A DNA stretch of 64,000 nt. It comes from Mesostigma viride (lineage: Eukaryota > Streptophyta > Mesostigmatophyceae > Mesostigmatales > Mesostigmataceae). The notes below the pieces were generated by a model. It did not search any database. It was not told where the DNA came from and worked only from the letters and a program-made list of their open reading frames with translations. Positions 46,391 to 58,514 of this stretch are shown here, one piece after another. The position numbers were made by a program, and so were the translations under genes. Location: contig RPFO01001985.1 in the NCBI GenBank assembly GCA_009746045.1, positions 24,607-88,606 of the forward strand, read 5' to 3'. Within the stretch, counting starts at the first letter, position 1. Each line of letters starts with the position of its first letter.

Positions 46391-49148
46391 CCCCCCACCA
46401 GCAGCATACGCCACTCCCCCCCTTCTTCACCAGTGTGGCCTCCATGCCCACAAACAGCAGAGGCTCATTCTCCACCTGCCATTGCTCCCTACCCAGAGGA
46501 AACTTGGACTTAATGATGGAGATCAGCTCCTTAAGCCACGACGTGGGAGCTATCAGATGTAGGTCATCCCCGTGCAGCGAAGCATACACTGGCAGGCCTT
46601 CCCATTGCCCCAGAAACAGACAGGGGTCTACAGGAGAGACCTTCAAGTTGCAATGCTCCTTCAGGAAACGGTTGAGAGTCTCCCTCCAGATTATTGGACT
46701 TGACCTCAGGCCCTCCAGGCCCTTGAGGATTTTAAGGAACTCCGTGTGGATGTCCCTTTTCCATACAGCAGGCACCCTAACATAGAAAGGCGTCTTGCCC
46801 TCCCACTTTTCCTGTGCCACATCTGCATCACCCTCCAGAAATGCCCTCTTGAAGTCTATCACCACTGAGCCATAGTCCAAGCCCTTGTTGAGAAGGCCTA
46901 GAAAGACACACAGCAGCAGCCTCCAAGTATCATGCAGCATGCCAGGGGTATACAACTCCTCAGCAGTGCACTCACCAGTACCCTTGAACTCATTCAGCAC
47001 TGGCCTGACATGTGGTACCTTGACCCCGTCCACCTCCTTCATCTTGATGACAAACTTGAGCTTGAGTAGACGTCGTGCAGGAGGCAGGTCATTGACAGGT
47101 TCCACGCATTTCTTGGAGATCCAGTCCTCCCCAGATTTAATCAGACCCAGTGTGACCTGGGGACACATAATGGGAGAGGACATGAGCTTCACCAGGCCTT
47201 GGTAGTTGATAGGGCTGTGTCCAGCAAGTGAGTGAGGACCAATGCCCAAACTGCTTGGATGACTAGCAGCTGGCAGTATGAGGTCATCAACCAAGGGCTC
47301 CTGCCCCTGGCACACTTGCACACGCTTAACCGTCCTGGTTACTGCACGTGATAGGTGAGTGGTCCTGAAATTAATCAGTGGGACCTGACCAGCCCCTTCC
47401 TTAGTCAGGAGAGAGGACGTGATCACTACCCCATCCTGGCATAGGAAATTCTGCCCCAGAAGAGCAGGTCCTTGATAGCCCTCCAAGACACAAAAAGCAG
47501 TGTCCTGTCCAAGGATAGGAATGAATACCTCACCCAGTACCTTCACGTGTACCCCGCCACTGAAGTCAGACACAAACTGATAGCTGGGTTCAGACATGCT
47601 GTACCCTGCTGCAGCCCTGGTCCCAATAATGGAGACCTGAGAATTAGTGTCTACCTCTAAGGCAGTGTCCAGCCCCAGATTGCCATGCCACCTGAGCTTG
47701 GCTACCTTGGGCTGCTTCTTGGCCCTTTGTAGAGCCCCAATCAATCCAGCCAAACTTGTCCCCCTGGGCTTGGTTAGTGCCTTGGGCTTGACAGTTGACT
47801 CCCCAGCTGTTGACCTTGCAGCCTGTTCAACAAGTACCTCTGCAACCTGGCCAGGGCTGACAGATTCCCCTGCAACAGATGTGGTCGTTGCGTCAGTGAT
47901 GTCACCTGGGACCTGAAAATCCTGCAGATCCTGTGAGCCTTGTGCCTGACTGCCCTCATTCATCAGGTTAGGCTTGACATATGACCAACTCAGCCGGTGT
48001 ACATGCTTTGGTTCGTCCTCCATGCTGACCAAGCATGCGTGGCTAGCTTCATCAACCTGGGTAACCACCCCAGGACTCCAGCTACCACGTTTGCCATAAA
48101 GGCTAGGTTCCTTCCAAGCTAGGACCTTCTGACCCACTTGTGGCTCCAGCATCTTCCAACCCCGGTCCTTCTCCCTCAGCTTGGCAAAGGTGACATGTGC
48201 AGCATGTTTCCAGCCCTCCAGCACATGTGGTGGGCACAGGCCATGATATAGACCCATTGGGCTGACAGCAACTCCATCATAGTAGAAGTTAACCCTGCTG
48301 TTCAGCTGCTGCTCCACGTTCCTCAGCCATGCACTCCTGACAAGTGCAGGTGCAGACAAGGGTACCCAGTCTTCAGAGATGATCAATTTCTTGACCTCCT
48401 GGATTGCCCTCTCGATAGCACCCTGCTGCCCATGAGCCTCCCTAGGTGTAACCAGCAACTCAGGAAGGGTAGGATCACCCTTGAGATGCTGAAACTGCAT
48501 GTCCACCTGGATCCTTGTGGTAGGAAACTTGGCTCTTACATTCTGCAGGGCAGCCAGCAAGTACCTGTTCTTCATAGAAGGTAAATGCTCCAGCACCTTG
48601 TATTTCGTGTACCTGTCCACGCACACCAACAGTTGCATGCCCCTGATGTGTTGGATATCACACTGCAGATCACCAATGCTCTGAGGTAGAGCTTTGGCAT
48701 GTGATTTCCTGGGCTTGTTGGAGGACAACTGGCACTTACACCGTGAGGCAGCTTGCTGACACGCCTTAAGAAGGGGTGCCCTGCCCATACGGAAGGCAAA
48801 GTTGTTTGACAGAGAAGTGGCATGCCCAAACATGTTGTGGATTCGGGCACCCAACTCCTGGTACACAGAGGAAGCAGTCCCTGGCACAGTCAGGACTGTG
48901 CTGTCAGGTTGTCCAGCATCACCATGCTGACTTCCATCCTGTTCTGACTCAGAGCCTGAGTCACCCTGCTCATGCCCAACACCTGGACCGCCAGCAGGGA
49001 CCACATGCATACCACCAGAGGCCTTCACACCCCTCTGTGGTTGTACATTGGTTTCTCTCAAAATGAGAGGTCCACCCTCGTGCCCAGCACGAGGATGCAT
49101 AGGGTCAGACATACTTACAGCTGCATCAGCTGTCAAGGACGTCTTCAT
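46365..49148 (-). CDS. pol: Copia pol: integrase, protease-like, reverse transcriptase
   Basis: 927 codons. Integrase core has Asp in DLQCDIQHI, Asp in RIQVDMQFQ and Glu in GAIERAIQEVK, so the DDE triad is present, followed by a C-terminal segment with MGLYHGLCPP and GSWSPGVVTQVDE. Next comes a retropepsin-like segment with EVDTNSQVSIIGTRAAAGY and, about 60 residues on, PALLGQNFLCQDGV. RT then follows with KLKFVIKMKEVDG, VVIDFKRAFLEGD, and an unusual catalytic box ASLHGDDLHLIA in place of the usual YVDD. A protease between integrase and RT departs from the copia order (protease first). The frame ends at TAG before RNase H. No clear start relation to gag; about 140 bp separate them. Confidence 0.85.
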   Translation of the reverse strand: MKTSLTADAAVSMSDPMHPRAGHEGGPLILRETNVQPQRGVKASGGMHVVPAGGPGVGHEQGDSGSESEQDGSQHGDAGQPDSTVLTVPGTASSVYQELGARIHNMFGHATSLSNNFAFRMGRAPLLKACQQAASRCKCQLSSNKPRKSHAKALPQSIGDLQCDIQHIRGMQLLVCVDRYTKYKVLEHLPSMKNRYLLAALQNVRAKFPTTRIQVDMQFQHLKGDPTLPELLVTPREAHGQQGAIERAIQEVKKLIISEDWVPLSAPALVRSAWLRNVEQQLNSRVNFYYDGVAVSPMGLYHGLCPPHVLEGWKHAAHVTFAKLREKDRGWKMLEPQVGQKVLAWKEPSLYGKRGSWSPGVVTQVDEASHACLVSMEDEPKHVHRLSWSYVKPNLMNEGSQAQGSQDLQDFQVPGDITDATTTSVAGESVSPGQVAEVLVEQAARSTAGESTVKPKALTKPRGTSLAGLIGALQRAKKQPKVAKLRWHGNLGLDTALEVDTNSQVSIIGTRAAAGYSMSEPSYQFVSDFSGGVHVKVLGEVFIPILGQDTAFCVLEGYQGPALLGQNFLCQDGVVITSSLLTKEGAGQVPLINFRTTHLSRAVTRTVKRVQVCQGQEPLVDDLILPAASHPSSLGIGPHSLAGHSPINYQGLVKLMSSPIMCPQVTLGLIKSGEDWISKKCVEPVNDLPPARRLLKLKFVIKMKEVDGVKVPHVRPVLNEFKGTGECTAEELYTPGMLHDTWRLLLCVFLGLLNKGLDYGSVVIDFKRAFLEGDADVAQEKWEGKTPFYVRVPAVWKRDIHTEFLKILKGLEGLRSSPIIWRETLNRFLKEHCNLKVSPVDPCLFLGQWEGLPVYASLHGDDLHLIAPTSWLKELISIIKSKFPLGREQWQVENEPLLFVGMEATLVKKGGSGVCCWWGAMISRDPH

Positions 49149-49289
49149 AGGAACCTGTACCTCTCCAGGTGACCTGGGGCCACACTGAACCTGGAGATCA
49201 CCCTCTTGTTGCCCAGATATAAAATCTGCATTGGAGCACCTGGCCTCCCCCTTGGGTGAATTAAGGTGTGTAGGGGTTGCCTCAGACAG

Positions 49290-50408
49290 TCACTGCTCCT
49301 TGTTGTCTTCTTGCTGACTGCCCTTTGAAGGCTGGCCTGCCTGGGACTTGTTGTTGTTCTTCTTGTTGTTGTTGTTGTTATTCTTGTTGCTGCCCTGGCC
49401 CTGGGACTTCTTGAAGCTGGGACACTCCTTCTTGATGTGCCCCCACCCCTTGCACAGGTAGCATTGTATCTTGGACTTGCCCTGGCCACTGCCCCCATTG
49501 TCAGACGCGTTGCCCTGCTTGGGCTGACCACCCACCCGCCTGAACACCGACTTGGAGTGTGACCTCCTGTCAGAATCAGGTGAATGATCTCCCTTGCGCT
49601 TGTGATGGTTGCCCCTACGCCCTCCTTGGCTTCGGTCAGCCTCAGACGTCTTGGAGCCACCCTGGGTACGCCCGCCTGCCTGGGTAGCCTTCACTGCTGG
49701 CACTCCACCCTCAAACAGCTCCTCTGCCTCGAGAGCTTGTTTAATGATGACCTTGTAGGCCTTCAGGGTAGAGTGTGGGGCACACATGACTTTTAAGGAG
49801 CCACGTGTCGCCTTATCCAGCCCAGAAACCTTGAGCCAGTTGGTTAGGGCTATGTTATCAGCGACATTAAAGCCGTGAGCCCTGCCCTCCTCAACCATCT
49901 TACAATAGTTGAGAAAGTTCTGGATCAGGTCCCCCTTGACCTCCCACCCTTGGTACTTGTCCTGCCAATGGATGCCGACCTTCTTTCGTTGGTCCTCCAG
50001 CAGCTCCTTCAGCTCAGCCACGTACAGTGCCCAGGCCTTATTGGCCTTTTTGCACTCCCTGGTTAGGTCCTTAATCTGGTCAGTACACTTGCCAAAAGTG
50101 CTACTGCCTATCCAGATTTGATAGTAATTTGTACCACCGTACAAGCTAGGGAACCCTTCCAATCCCTCCACAAACTCTTCAGCCTGCTTAGGCTTGGAGT
50201 CTGAGGTTACAGGCTGCAACTGATTGACAATTAAAAGACCCTGTGTGGTAAGATCAAAGCCATGAATAGCTTGTGCATTATTATTATTGTGAGGAAGGTT
50301 GGTAATCTCTCCGGTAAGCCCCACGTCATCTACGTGAGCGGTTCCACTACCAGCACCCCCATTATTATTCCCACTGGCTGGACCCTTGCTACGGCGTCCC
50401 TCAGCCAT
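49290..50408 (-). CDS. gag: Copia gag with zinc knuckle
   Basis: 372 aa from ATG at 50408. The N-terminal capsid-like region includes FEGLEGFPSL-type and WIGSSTFGKC segments and a helical part (KAWALYVAELKELLEDQRKK; GDLIQNFLNYCKMVEEGRAH; SGLDKATRGSLKVMCAPHST). A basic linker is followed by the CCHC knuckle CYLCKGWGHIKKEC and a Gln/Asn/Lys-rich tail. Forms particles and binds element RNA. No protease is visible at its C-terminus, in keeping with the displaced protease in pol. Confidence 0.85.
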   Translation of the reverse strand: MAEGRRSKGPASGNNNGGAGSGTAHVDDVGLTGEITNLPHNNNNAQAIHGFDLTTQGLLIVNQLQPVTSDSKPKQAEEFVEGLEGFPSLYGGTNYYQIWIGSSTFGKCTDQIKDLTRECKKANKAWALYVAELKELLEDQRKKVGIHWQDKYQGWEVKGDLIQNFLNYCKMVEEGRAHGFNVADNIALTNWLKVSGLDKATRGSLKVMCAPHSTLKAYKVIIKQALEAEELFEGGVPAVKATQAGGRTQGGSKTSEADRSQGGRRGNHHKRKGDHSPDSDRRSHSKSVFRRVGGQPKQGNASDNGGSGQGKSKIQCYLCKGWGHIKKECPSFKKSQGQGSNKNNNNNNKKNNNKSQAGQPSKGSQQEDNKEQ

Positions 50409-50577
50409 CCTGCACTACCAGCTATTCAAAGAACACCTTAACAAAGCAGCAGAAAATATGTACAAAATTTTTGTGTCGCCACTGCCGCCTGCGCCGGTGT
50501 CGCTGCCGCCCCGCGAATTGCCGCTGAAAATTCGACAAAAAAATGTCGACGAGTACTGCAGAAGAAAATTAGGCCGA

Positions 50578-51287
50578 CTAGTAGTCAAGGCCCCTGAAGT
50601 CGCAGTACGTGTATACGAACTCACGATCCTCCATATCCAGCTCCGGACCTGCACCGGTATGAATTAAAACCGGCGTGCTCCCCGCCGCGTAAGTTGCGAC
50701 GCGCCGACGCGCGACGAGGCGCAGAGGATGTGTAAAGATCGTCAATAATTCCCACCCCGCGGGAATCCACTCTCGCACAGAGGCGAGAAATGCCACCAGG
50801 TTAATTAAAACCTGGCGCTCACGACTGCGTACGCCGCGAGTGAGCAGCGATAACAGCGCGAGATCCTGAAACAAATTTGTCGACACCGCCGGCGCGCCCC
50901 CCGTGCGTAGCGATGCCCAGTTTTGCAGGTTTCTCTGGTAACCGGTGAGTGAAGAGAGGACGTTGTCCAACTCCTCAATGGCAGTCGTGACTTCGGTCAC
51001 CGACCGCAAACCTCCCCGCACCTGGACCGTAAATGTCGATAAAATGTTTCGAATCTGGTCCAACAGGTTGCGGATTGCCGGCACCAGTGCTGGCAAATCG
51101 GGGTCCTCGGGGTTATCCCCGAGCAATGCGTGAGCTGCACGCTGCTGACGATGAAGCTCGTCGAGCGAGACGTAACTTCGTCGAGCAATTGCTGCCACGA
51201 CGGCGCAGTCGGTCTTGACGAAGAACCAGCCGGCGGAGCGGCTATTTCCTCATCGTCCGGAATCCGAAATTCTTCCGAATTTGGCAT
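50578..51287 (-). CDS. Extra ORF between copia 5' LTR and gag
   Basis: Starts MPNSEEFRIPDDEEIAAPPA at 51287, about 35 bp inside the 5' LTR, and needs one frame change near 51190 to continue as VSLDELHRQQRAAHALLGDN. The product is about 230 aa and mostly helical, with possible coiled-coil heptads around VTEVTTAIEELDNVLSSLTG and a hydrophobic segment LFQDLALLSLLTRGV. No homology recognised. It could be an element-specific accessory protein, a captured cellular gene, or part of an atypical gag. Confidence 0.5.
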
Positions 51288-51321
51288 CTTTTTGACAGAG
51301 CGTGTAATACGAGTTGTACGA

Positions 51322-51935
51322 GTTGTGAGGGTAAGAATGCCACGAATTCCGCCATGGTTCTTGCAGGAAGTTGCCTTTATTAATAACAGGAAACACAGAC
51401 GTAAGTCACGTCACTTCCAAGACTGCACGCAGCACAGACGACAGGGTCGCAGTGCCAAGAGAACGTGCACGCAAGAACTAGCGTCCCGGTGTGACCAAGT
51501 CACTCATATAGCTTGCTAGGGACGCGTCCAAGTATTCAGCTGCACTGTCACAGCTGAACTGTCAATCAATTGATTACACAGACTCTGGCACGCCTTTGGC
51601 GCGCAGATCTATCAATTGTCCATACGGCTAGTCCTGTGGACCTATCCGTACACTAGTCAGCATCAATTGTCTCATAGGTCCTGGCGCGCTACAGCGCCTA
51701 CCTATCAATTGACCATCAAGTCCTGTACAAGTCCTGTCAACGTCCTGCGGACTATCAAAGTGACACTTGTACATCCTGTGTCCGTACGCGCCCACAGTGG
51801 CGCGCCGGGTACTGTCGGCACAGCCTAGGAAACGTCATAACTTTTACGTTCCTTAACCAAATGAGGCGTTCAAGGTGCCGTTGGAAAGAGCGTAACAATC
51901 TCTATCCATCTAACGTAAATCCTTTACGTTAACTC
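51322..51935 (-). repeat. 5' LTR of copia-like element
   Basis: 614 bp, partner of 44100-44716. No standard tRNA primer-binding sequence is obvious just inside it. Confidence 0.88.
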
Positions 51936-52898
51936 ATGCGAACCATTCCGGGAAGGACCGTAAGACACGGTGGGCCGGGGCCTCGAACGGAGAAGCTGTG
52001 CGTAGTGTTCGAGGGACCCTTGTTCCCGGTCCCTCCTGGTATGCACCTGCCCGCCCCTTTGGTTTTTCAAGCGGGCCCTTGGTGCGCGGTTGACCGTGGT
52101 GCTTACTGGGAACAACTTGAGATCACCTTCTTCCCACAGGCGCCGCTGCCCTTGCCGCAACCTGACGACCTGCGTTTTCCCCGGACGGTGGGCCACACGG
52201 TGCGGTTCGGTACCGCGAGGATTGGTGGGATTGGAGGTATCAGGTGGATGGGGTGGGGCATGTGGTTACGCCGCCCAAGGTGGCCCCGGCGGAAGGACGT
52301 GCCTTCCTGGAACTGGTGGTGCCAGACATTGTAGGGGCCCCTAGAGCGACCATCCTCGAGGATCATGTGCGCACCGAGGTATTTATGATGGGGGTGAAGT
52401 TTGTTCGCGATCATCGTTGTGGGGTGGCGGATTGGTCGGCGTTGACCCTTCTTTTTACCCACCCCCAGTATCTTGCTGGGTTCCTGGCCATGTGGCCCCG
52501 GGGCACGTGGGTGGAGCTGTCTCGGTTGGGTCGGCAGAAGACGTCCCTATACCAGATCGCCTTCGAGGTGGATCTATGCGCGCATCCAGGGGTGATGACT
52601 CATATCATGACCCCCGCGGGCGACGGGCTCTCCATGATGCCCAGCAGCTGCGGCGGGCTACTAGCGGCGGACGCTAGATTAGATAGTTCAGTTTCGGGAT
52701 GGATCGCGGAGTCCAATCCCCGCCAGGTTTTGGCTACTACGTCAGGGTTGGGCTTGTGTATCAACCTCTAGAGGAACTGGCATTACTGACCTGCGGGTGA
52801 ACCGAGGTTGGGACATAGTACTCTTATAGTAGTCTTGTTGTGTGATCCTATTCTACCTTTGTACGGTAGGGACTACCGACCCCCGTGGGGGGGAGGAG

Positions 52899-53480
52899 TG
52901 TTACGTCCCGGCCCTTTAGGTCGGACGTAACAATGGAATAAATTACTAAGGCCTTGTGGCCGTTGTACTAAGTTTTATGGACATTGACTCTTGCGTGAAT
53001 TGGACTAGCTATTTTGGTCCTAGGTTGCCCTTTTAGGTACCGGTGCGGTGGCGCCGCGTCAGTTCTGAGTCCATTTGTGGTACTAGGCGTGGATCCTGTA
53101 GTTGAGGGTCGATGTCGGCCCGGATCCTACGTGGAATGTTTGGCTCGGATTGGTCCAGGGAAATTGGCATGTATCTGCGCCGCAATCACCCTAGGTTAAA
53201 TTGGTCCGAGGACGAGAGTCTCGTCCTCTTGGTTTAATGAATGATAAGTGCGAATACGCCTACACATTGAGCCCGGGGCATTATCCATTTGTAATTGGTA
53301 TTGCTAGCCATTATAAGTGTGAACTAATTAGCTTGGCATTAAGCCGTGATGCCAGATATCTCACGACTCACGTCGTGAAGCGCAACCTACTTTAGGCTAT
53401 CTTGAATTATTCCTAATTCCGGCAAGAAGGGTCTTTCGCTACGTAGCTCAGGCTAGGTGTGTCTGGGCTGGGACGTAACA
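52899..53480 (+). repeat. 3' LTR of the Ty3 element
   Basis: Begins TGTTACGTCCCGGCCC and ends GGGACGTAACA, giving short inverted ends with TG and CA borders, 582 bp. Immediately preceded by a G-rich polypurine tract (GGGGGGGAGGAG, 52887-52898). No second copy is present in the window. Confidence 0.85.
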
Positions 53481-53589
53481 CCTGGCTGGACTGTCCGGGC
53501 TTGGAGGCGACCTCGGGCGGTGGGGTTGGAGATTAACGTCAAAACTGAGGCGATGCTCACTGGGGCTACCAGTCGACCCGACCCCCGCT

Positions 53590-54060
53590 GCCGTGGCTGC
53601 TAGACGTAACTGGAGGTCCCGTTCCGTGATCGCTTCAACCTGCTGGGGCCGAGCATGCTCCCCGACACCGCTGATGATGTGGACATCCGCATCGGCCTGG
53701 CCTGGGCTAGGCATCGTTCGCTCAAAACCTACTGGCACTCGCGAAGGACCTGGGCGAGCACCTCAAGCGAAAGCTCTTCAAGGTCCTGGTCCTCGGGGTG
53801 CTTACGTATGGCGCCGAGGCATGGACGCTCACGGACACGCTGGCTACATGGCTGAACGGCTCGTTAACCAGGATGCTACCTCAGGACCTGAATGTACGTA
53901 GGGTTTTCCACACATAGGTCTTTAGAATCTTTGCACTGGTCAGGGCATGCATCGCATTGCGGACGAGATTAGGCAGCGTAGGTCGTAGGATAGCATGTGT
54001 AGGACATCTTGCTCGCATGCACCAGTCAGGTAGACACCGATCCTGAGCCTGGCCGGCCCC
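53590..54060 (+). pseudogene. LINE reverse transcriptase C-terminal remnant
   Basis: Frame-shifted pieces encode DTADDVDIRIGLAWARHRSL, then KLFKVLVLGVLTYGAEAWTL (the conserved LTYGAEAWTLT box of LINE RTs), then RIACVGHLARMHQSGRH (the GHLARM box that follows in such proteins). Several frame changes show it is dead. Confidence 0.8.
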
Positions 54061-54480
54061 CAGCGGCTTGGCCAGCCGGGGCAGCATATCCTGACCTGCA
54101 TGGCGCCTGCTGGCCCCAAGGACATTCCTAGAAAGATGGGTATAAACATGCCATGACCTATACATATACTGTTTCCATGCGGTGCTTAGGACAGCTCCGG
54201 GGATGTCGGCACCGCACAGAAGCTCCATCCGGGAGCAAGTGCGCCGGGGGAAGATGTTGTACATCCAGAGCTCGATATGTGCGGGAAGCCGTCGTGTTGG
54301 AAACCGAGGTGTCTGCACATAATTCCGCGCGCAGGCAGCTTGTGCCTTTACGGGGGAAGACCTGCGACACAAAAACCGTGTCCGGACAATGCAATACGGA
54401 GAAATGGCAACGGCAGATGGAGTCGGCTAAGGCCGCTTGTAAGGAAAGTGATTTTTAATGCACGAATAAATGTATAATGC
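54061..54480. other. Possible LINE 3' remnant
   Basis: Continues from the LINE fragment; plus-strand frames are open in pieces (YVREAVVLETEVSAHNSARR) but no domain is recognised. Confidence 0.3.
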
Positions 54481-54770
54481 ATGCTACATCGCCATCGCTT
54501 GGGCGGTGAAAAGACAAGGACCAACCACATGCCCCCACCTACCCTTCGTGCATCCCGCCCTTGACGAGGCACAACCATGTGCCCCCACCTACCCTTTGTG
54601 CGTCCCTCCCTTGACAAGAAACAAGCACGTGCACCTATCTAACCTTTGTGCATCCCTTCCGGTTGGCAAGGAACAAGCACACCCACCCACCTACTCCACA
54701 TGCATCCCTCCCTTGACAAGGAACAAGCACGATCACCCAGCTACCCACTAGCACGGCAGCAAGGCAGACC
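54481..54770. repeat. Imperfect tandem repeat of about 50 bp
   Basis: Five degraded units around CCCACCTACCCTTTGTGC and CCCTCCCTTGACAAG. Confidence 0.7.
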
Positions 54771-55460
54771 TTACAATGGCAAGTGATGTTTATCGGTAGA
54801 AACTGTTAGACAACTAGCAAACGAGCCAGCCGGTGAAGAGCAAGGCACGCATGCAAGGAATTTGTCGTTGCCTATGTCTACGCTTGTGTTTGTCACTGCA
54901 GTTGAAATCTGCATTTGCATCAGCAGGCCCGATCGAACCCCATGTCGCCACCCGCATTTCCACTTATACTTCACGGCCCCTTATTCTTCTCTTGTGCCTG
55001 CCTTTGCCCTAACTGTTACCCTAGCATCTGCCCTTGCCCCTATCCTTTGATCCCCAGTGTTTGCCGTTGCCCTCATCCTTTCCCTAGTGCCTGCCCTTGT
55101 CTTCATCTTTTCCCTTGTGCCTGCCCTTGCCCTTGTCCGTTCCCTCGTGCTTGACTTGTCCTAATCTCTTTCCCTTGCGCCTGCCCTTGCCCTTATCCGC
55201 TTCCCTTGTGCCTGCCCCTGCCCTTGCCCTTGTCATTTCCCTTGAGCCTGCCCTTTTGGCAAGCACAAGTGCCTTTGTCCTTTCCTTGGCCTTGTGCTTG
55301 CTCTTCCAGTTTCCCTTTCCTTTGCTCGTGCGGTTGCCTTTGCTCTTACCCGGGTGCTTGCCCTTGCCGTTTGCAAGCTGCATTATTGTCTTAGCAAGCT
55401 AGCAAGTGCAAACTGGCACTGAGCCAGAAATGCAAGCAAAGCAGCCAGTGTAAATAAGGA
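54771..55460. repeat. Low-complexity CCTGCCCTTGCCCTT repeats
   Basis: About 55000-55370 consists of imperfect units such as GTGCCTGCCCTTGCCC. The minus-strand frame is Lys/Gly rich (KGKGRRKGK) and is most likely a product of the repeat. Confidence 0.7.
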
Positions 55461-56780
<1,320 letters not shown>

Positions 56781-56792
56781 GAAAGTGTCCAT

Positions 56793-57218
56793 TCACACGA
56801 CAACCGACTCACGCTCACACGTCGTGAGGAGTTGCCGATAGGATAAAGAAGCCGAACGATGAATTGCTGTACATAAATGCCACGCTAACGGCGTCGTGAA
56901 CTGACTTCTTGCAATCACGATTAAAGTGCCCGGCCCAACAACAAATTGGCGACACACGACCCCGCAACTGGAAAAGAATTCTGGCCACATTGATATACAT
57001 CGGTTTGATAAAGTAAAACCTCGCATTCGGTTCTGGCTAGCCTCAAACGCATGCGCCTTGAAACCTTTATCCTCCTGGCGGCCACAGTTTCTCGGTTCTC
57101 TTGTTCCGTTGGTCGTGCCGCTAGCGTGCCAGCCGCTCCAGTCCCTAAAATTCAAATTCGTGTTGTTCGAGAAAACGTTGTCGGGTCGGCGACGGCACGA
57201 TGCCGGGCCGGGCTGCAT
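56793..57218 (-). CDS. Small hypothetical ORF next to minisatellite array 4
   Basis: 141 aa from ATG at 57218 (MQPGPASCRRRPDNVF). Rich in Arg, Ser and Cys; no domain recognised. It deserves listing because it starts within about 10 bp of array 4, the position occupied by real genes at arrays 1 and 3. It may be only part of a spliced gene or a chance frame. Confidence 0.3.
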   Translation of the reverse strand: MQPGPASCRRRPDNVFSNNTNLNFRDWSGWHASGTTNGTREPRNCGRQEDKGFKAHAFEASQNRMRGFTLSNRCISMWPEFFSSCGVVCRQFVVGPGTLIVIARSQFTTPLAWHLCTAIHRSASLSYRQLLTTCERESVVV

Positions 57219-57227
57219 GGGCCATGG

Positions 57228-57595
57228 AGGGTGGTGGTACACAAATACCGTACAGGTGGTACACAACTGCAGCCAGGACAACAGCCGGGCGCTGCGTACC
57301 TGCCGTGGGAAGGAGGGGGGTGGTACACAAATACCGTACAGGTGGTACACAACTGCAGCCAGGACAACAGCCGGGCGCTGCGTACCTGCCGTGGGAAGGA
57401 GGGGGTGGTACACAAATACCGTACAGGTGGTACACAACTGCAGCCAGGACAACAGCCGGGCGCTGCGTACCTGCCGTGGGAAGGAGGGGGGTGGTACACA
57501 AATACCGTACAGGTGGTACACAACTGCAGCCAGGACAACAGCCGGGCGCTGCGTACCTGCCGTGGGAAGGAGGGGGGTGGTACACAACTACGGTA
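57228..57595 (+). repeat. 86-bp minisatellite array 4 (four units)
   Basis: Same unit and orientation as array 1, with a shared variant (CAACAGCCGGGCGCTGCG where the others read CAACAGCGAGTCGCTGCG) in all four units, so this array was homogenised separately. Confidence 0.95.
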
Positions 57596-57654
57596 TACCG
57601 GCCTAGTACAGCCCGATGTAATTCCCGAGGGCCTACATGTTAAGACCGACGGGC

Positions 57655-58330
57655 ATAATCAACGACCTATATTACCAATAGCCGCCGCATATCAAACAGG
57701 TCGTATTCATGACGCCCGTCGAGGGCGATGACGGTGACGGCGTCACCGTCATCGCCCTCGACGGGCCAACATCTAAACTCTTCTCTTAATCAACAATCTA
57801 TATTACCAATAGCCGCCGCCTATCAAACAGATCCTATTCATCGCGCGCGTTAACGCCCCGTCATCGCCCCGTGATCATCGCCATGCCGAGGGCCAACCTC
57901 TTAACTCTTTATTGGGAGTAATAGTAAACGACCTATATTACCAATAGCCGCCGCATATAAAAAAGGTCGTATTCACGACGCCCGTCGAGGGCGATGACGG
58001 TGACGGCGTCACCGTCATCGCCCTCGACGGGCCAACATCTAAACTCTTCTCTTAATCAACAAACTCTTCTCTTAATCAACAAACTATATTACCAATAGCC
58101 GCCGCTTATCAAACAGATCCTATTCATCACGCGCGTCAACGCCCCGTCATCGCCCCGTGATCATCGCCATGCCGAGGGCCAACCTCTTAACTCTTTATTG
58201 CATGGGAGTAATAGTAAACGACCTATATTACCAATAGCTGCCGCCTATCAAACAGGTCCTTTCCATCACGCCCGTCGAGAGCGATGACGGTGACGGCCAC
58301 CGTCATCGCCCTGCCGGCATTGCCATACAA
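57655..58330. repeat. Second block of hairpin-bearing units
   Basis: Two full units and a part unit homologous to 7206-7945. Hairpins lie near 57716-57768 and 57979-58032 (arm GCCCGTCGAGGGCGATGACG), with loops different from the left block. Confidence 0.9.
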
Positions 58331-58415
58331 GAAGAAGCTCTCGATCCCAGGTATAGACTACCTCGGGTATCATCATCGTAATTGCTAGCATCGAGATCAT
58401 TCATACCTACCGACG

Positions 58416-58514
58416 ATGGCCAGCTGCAAAAGAAAAATGTCGACCAACAGACAGGACCTATCGCCGGGAACCCTCAAGGCAATAAGGGCGAGACAGGCTT
58501 TCACCGTTAAGTAA
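58416..58514 (+). pseudogene. Truncated copy of the kinase gene start
   Basis: Encodes MASCKRKMSTNRQDLSPGTL and a few more residues matching the N-terminus of the 8043 kinase, then diverges and stops after 32 codons. The break point (just after GACAGGCTT) contains AAGTAAAG, which could serve as a splice donor, but no kinase domain follows in this region. Confidence 0.75.

Larger units (their letters stand above)
44100..51935 (-). mobile_element. Ty1/copia-like LTR retrotransposon, reverse orientation
   Basis: LTRs 44100-44716 and 51322-51935 differ at only a few positions (for example a 2-bp indel near 44484), so the insertion is young. The 5-bp target flanks ATGCA (44095-44099) and ATGCG (51936-51940) match except for one base. 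A polypurine tract is adjacent to the 3' LTR (minus-strand AAAGAAAAGAAGGG near 44720-44740). Coding order on the minus strand: an extra ORF, gag, then pol with integrase, protease-like domain, RT and RNase H. Confidence 0.9.

Noticed and set aside
55084-55383. Lys/Gly-rich basic protein on the minus strand
   Set aside because: Composition follows the imperfect CCTGCCCTTGCCCTT repeat; no splice or domain support.
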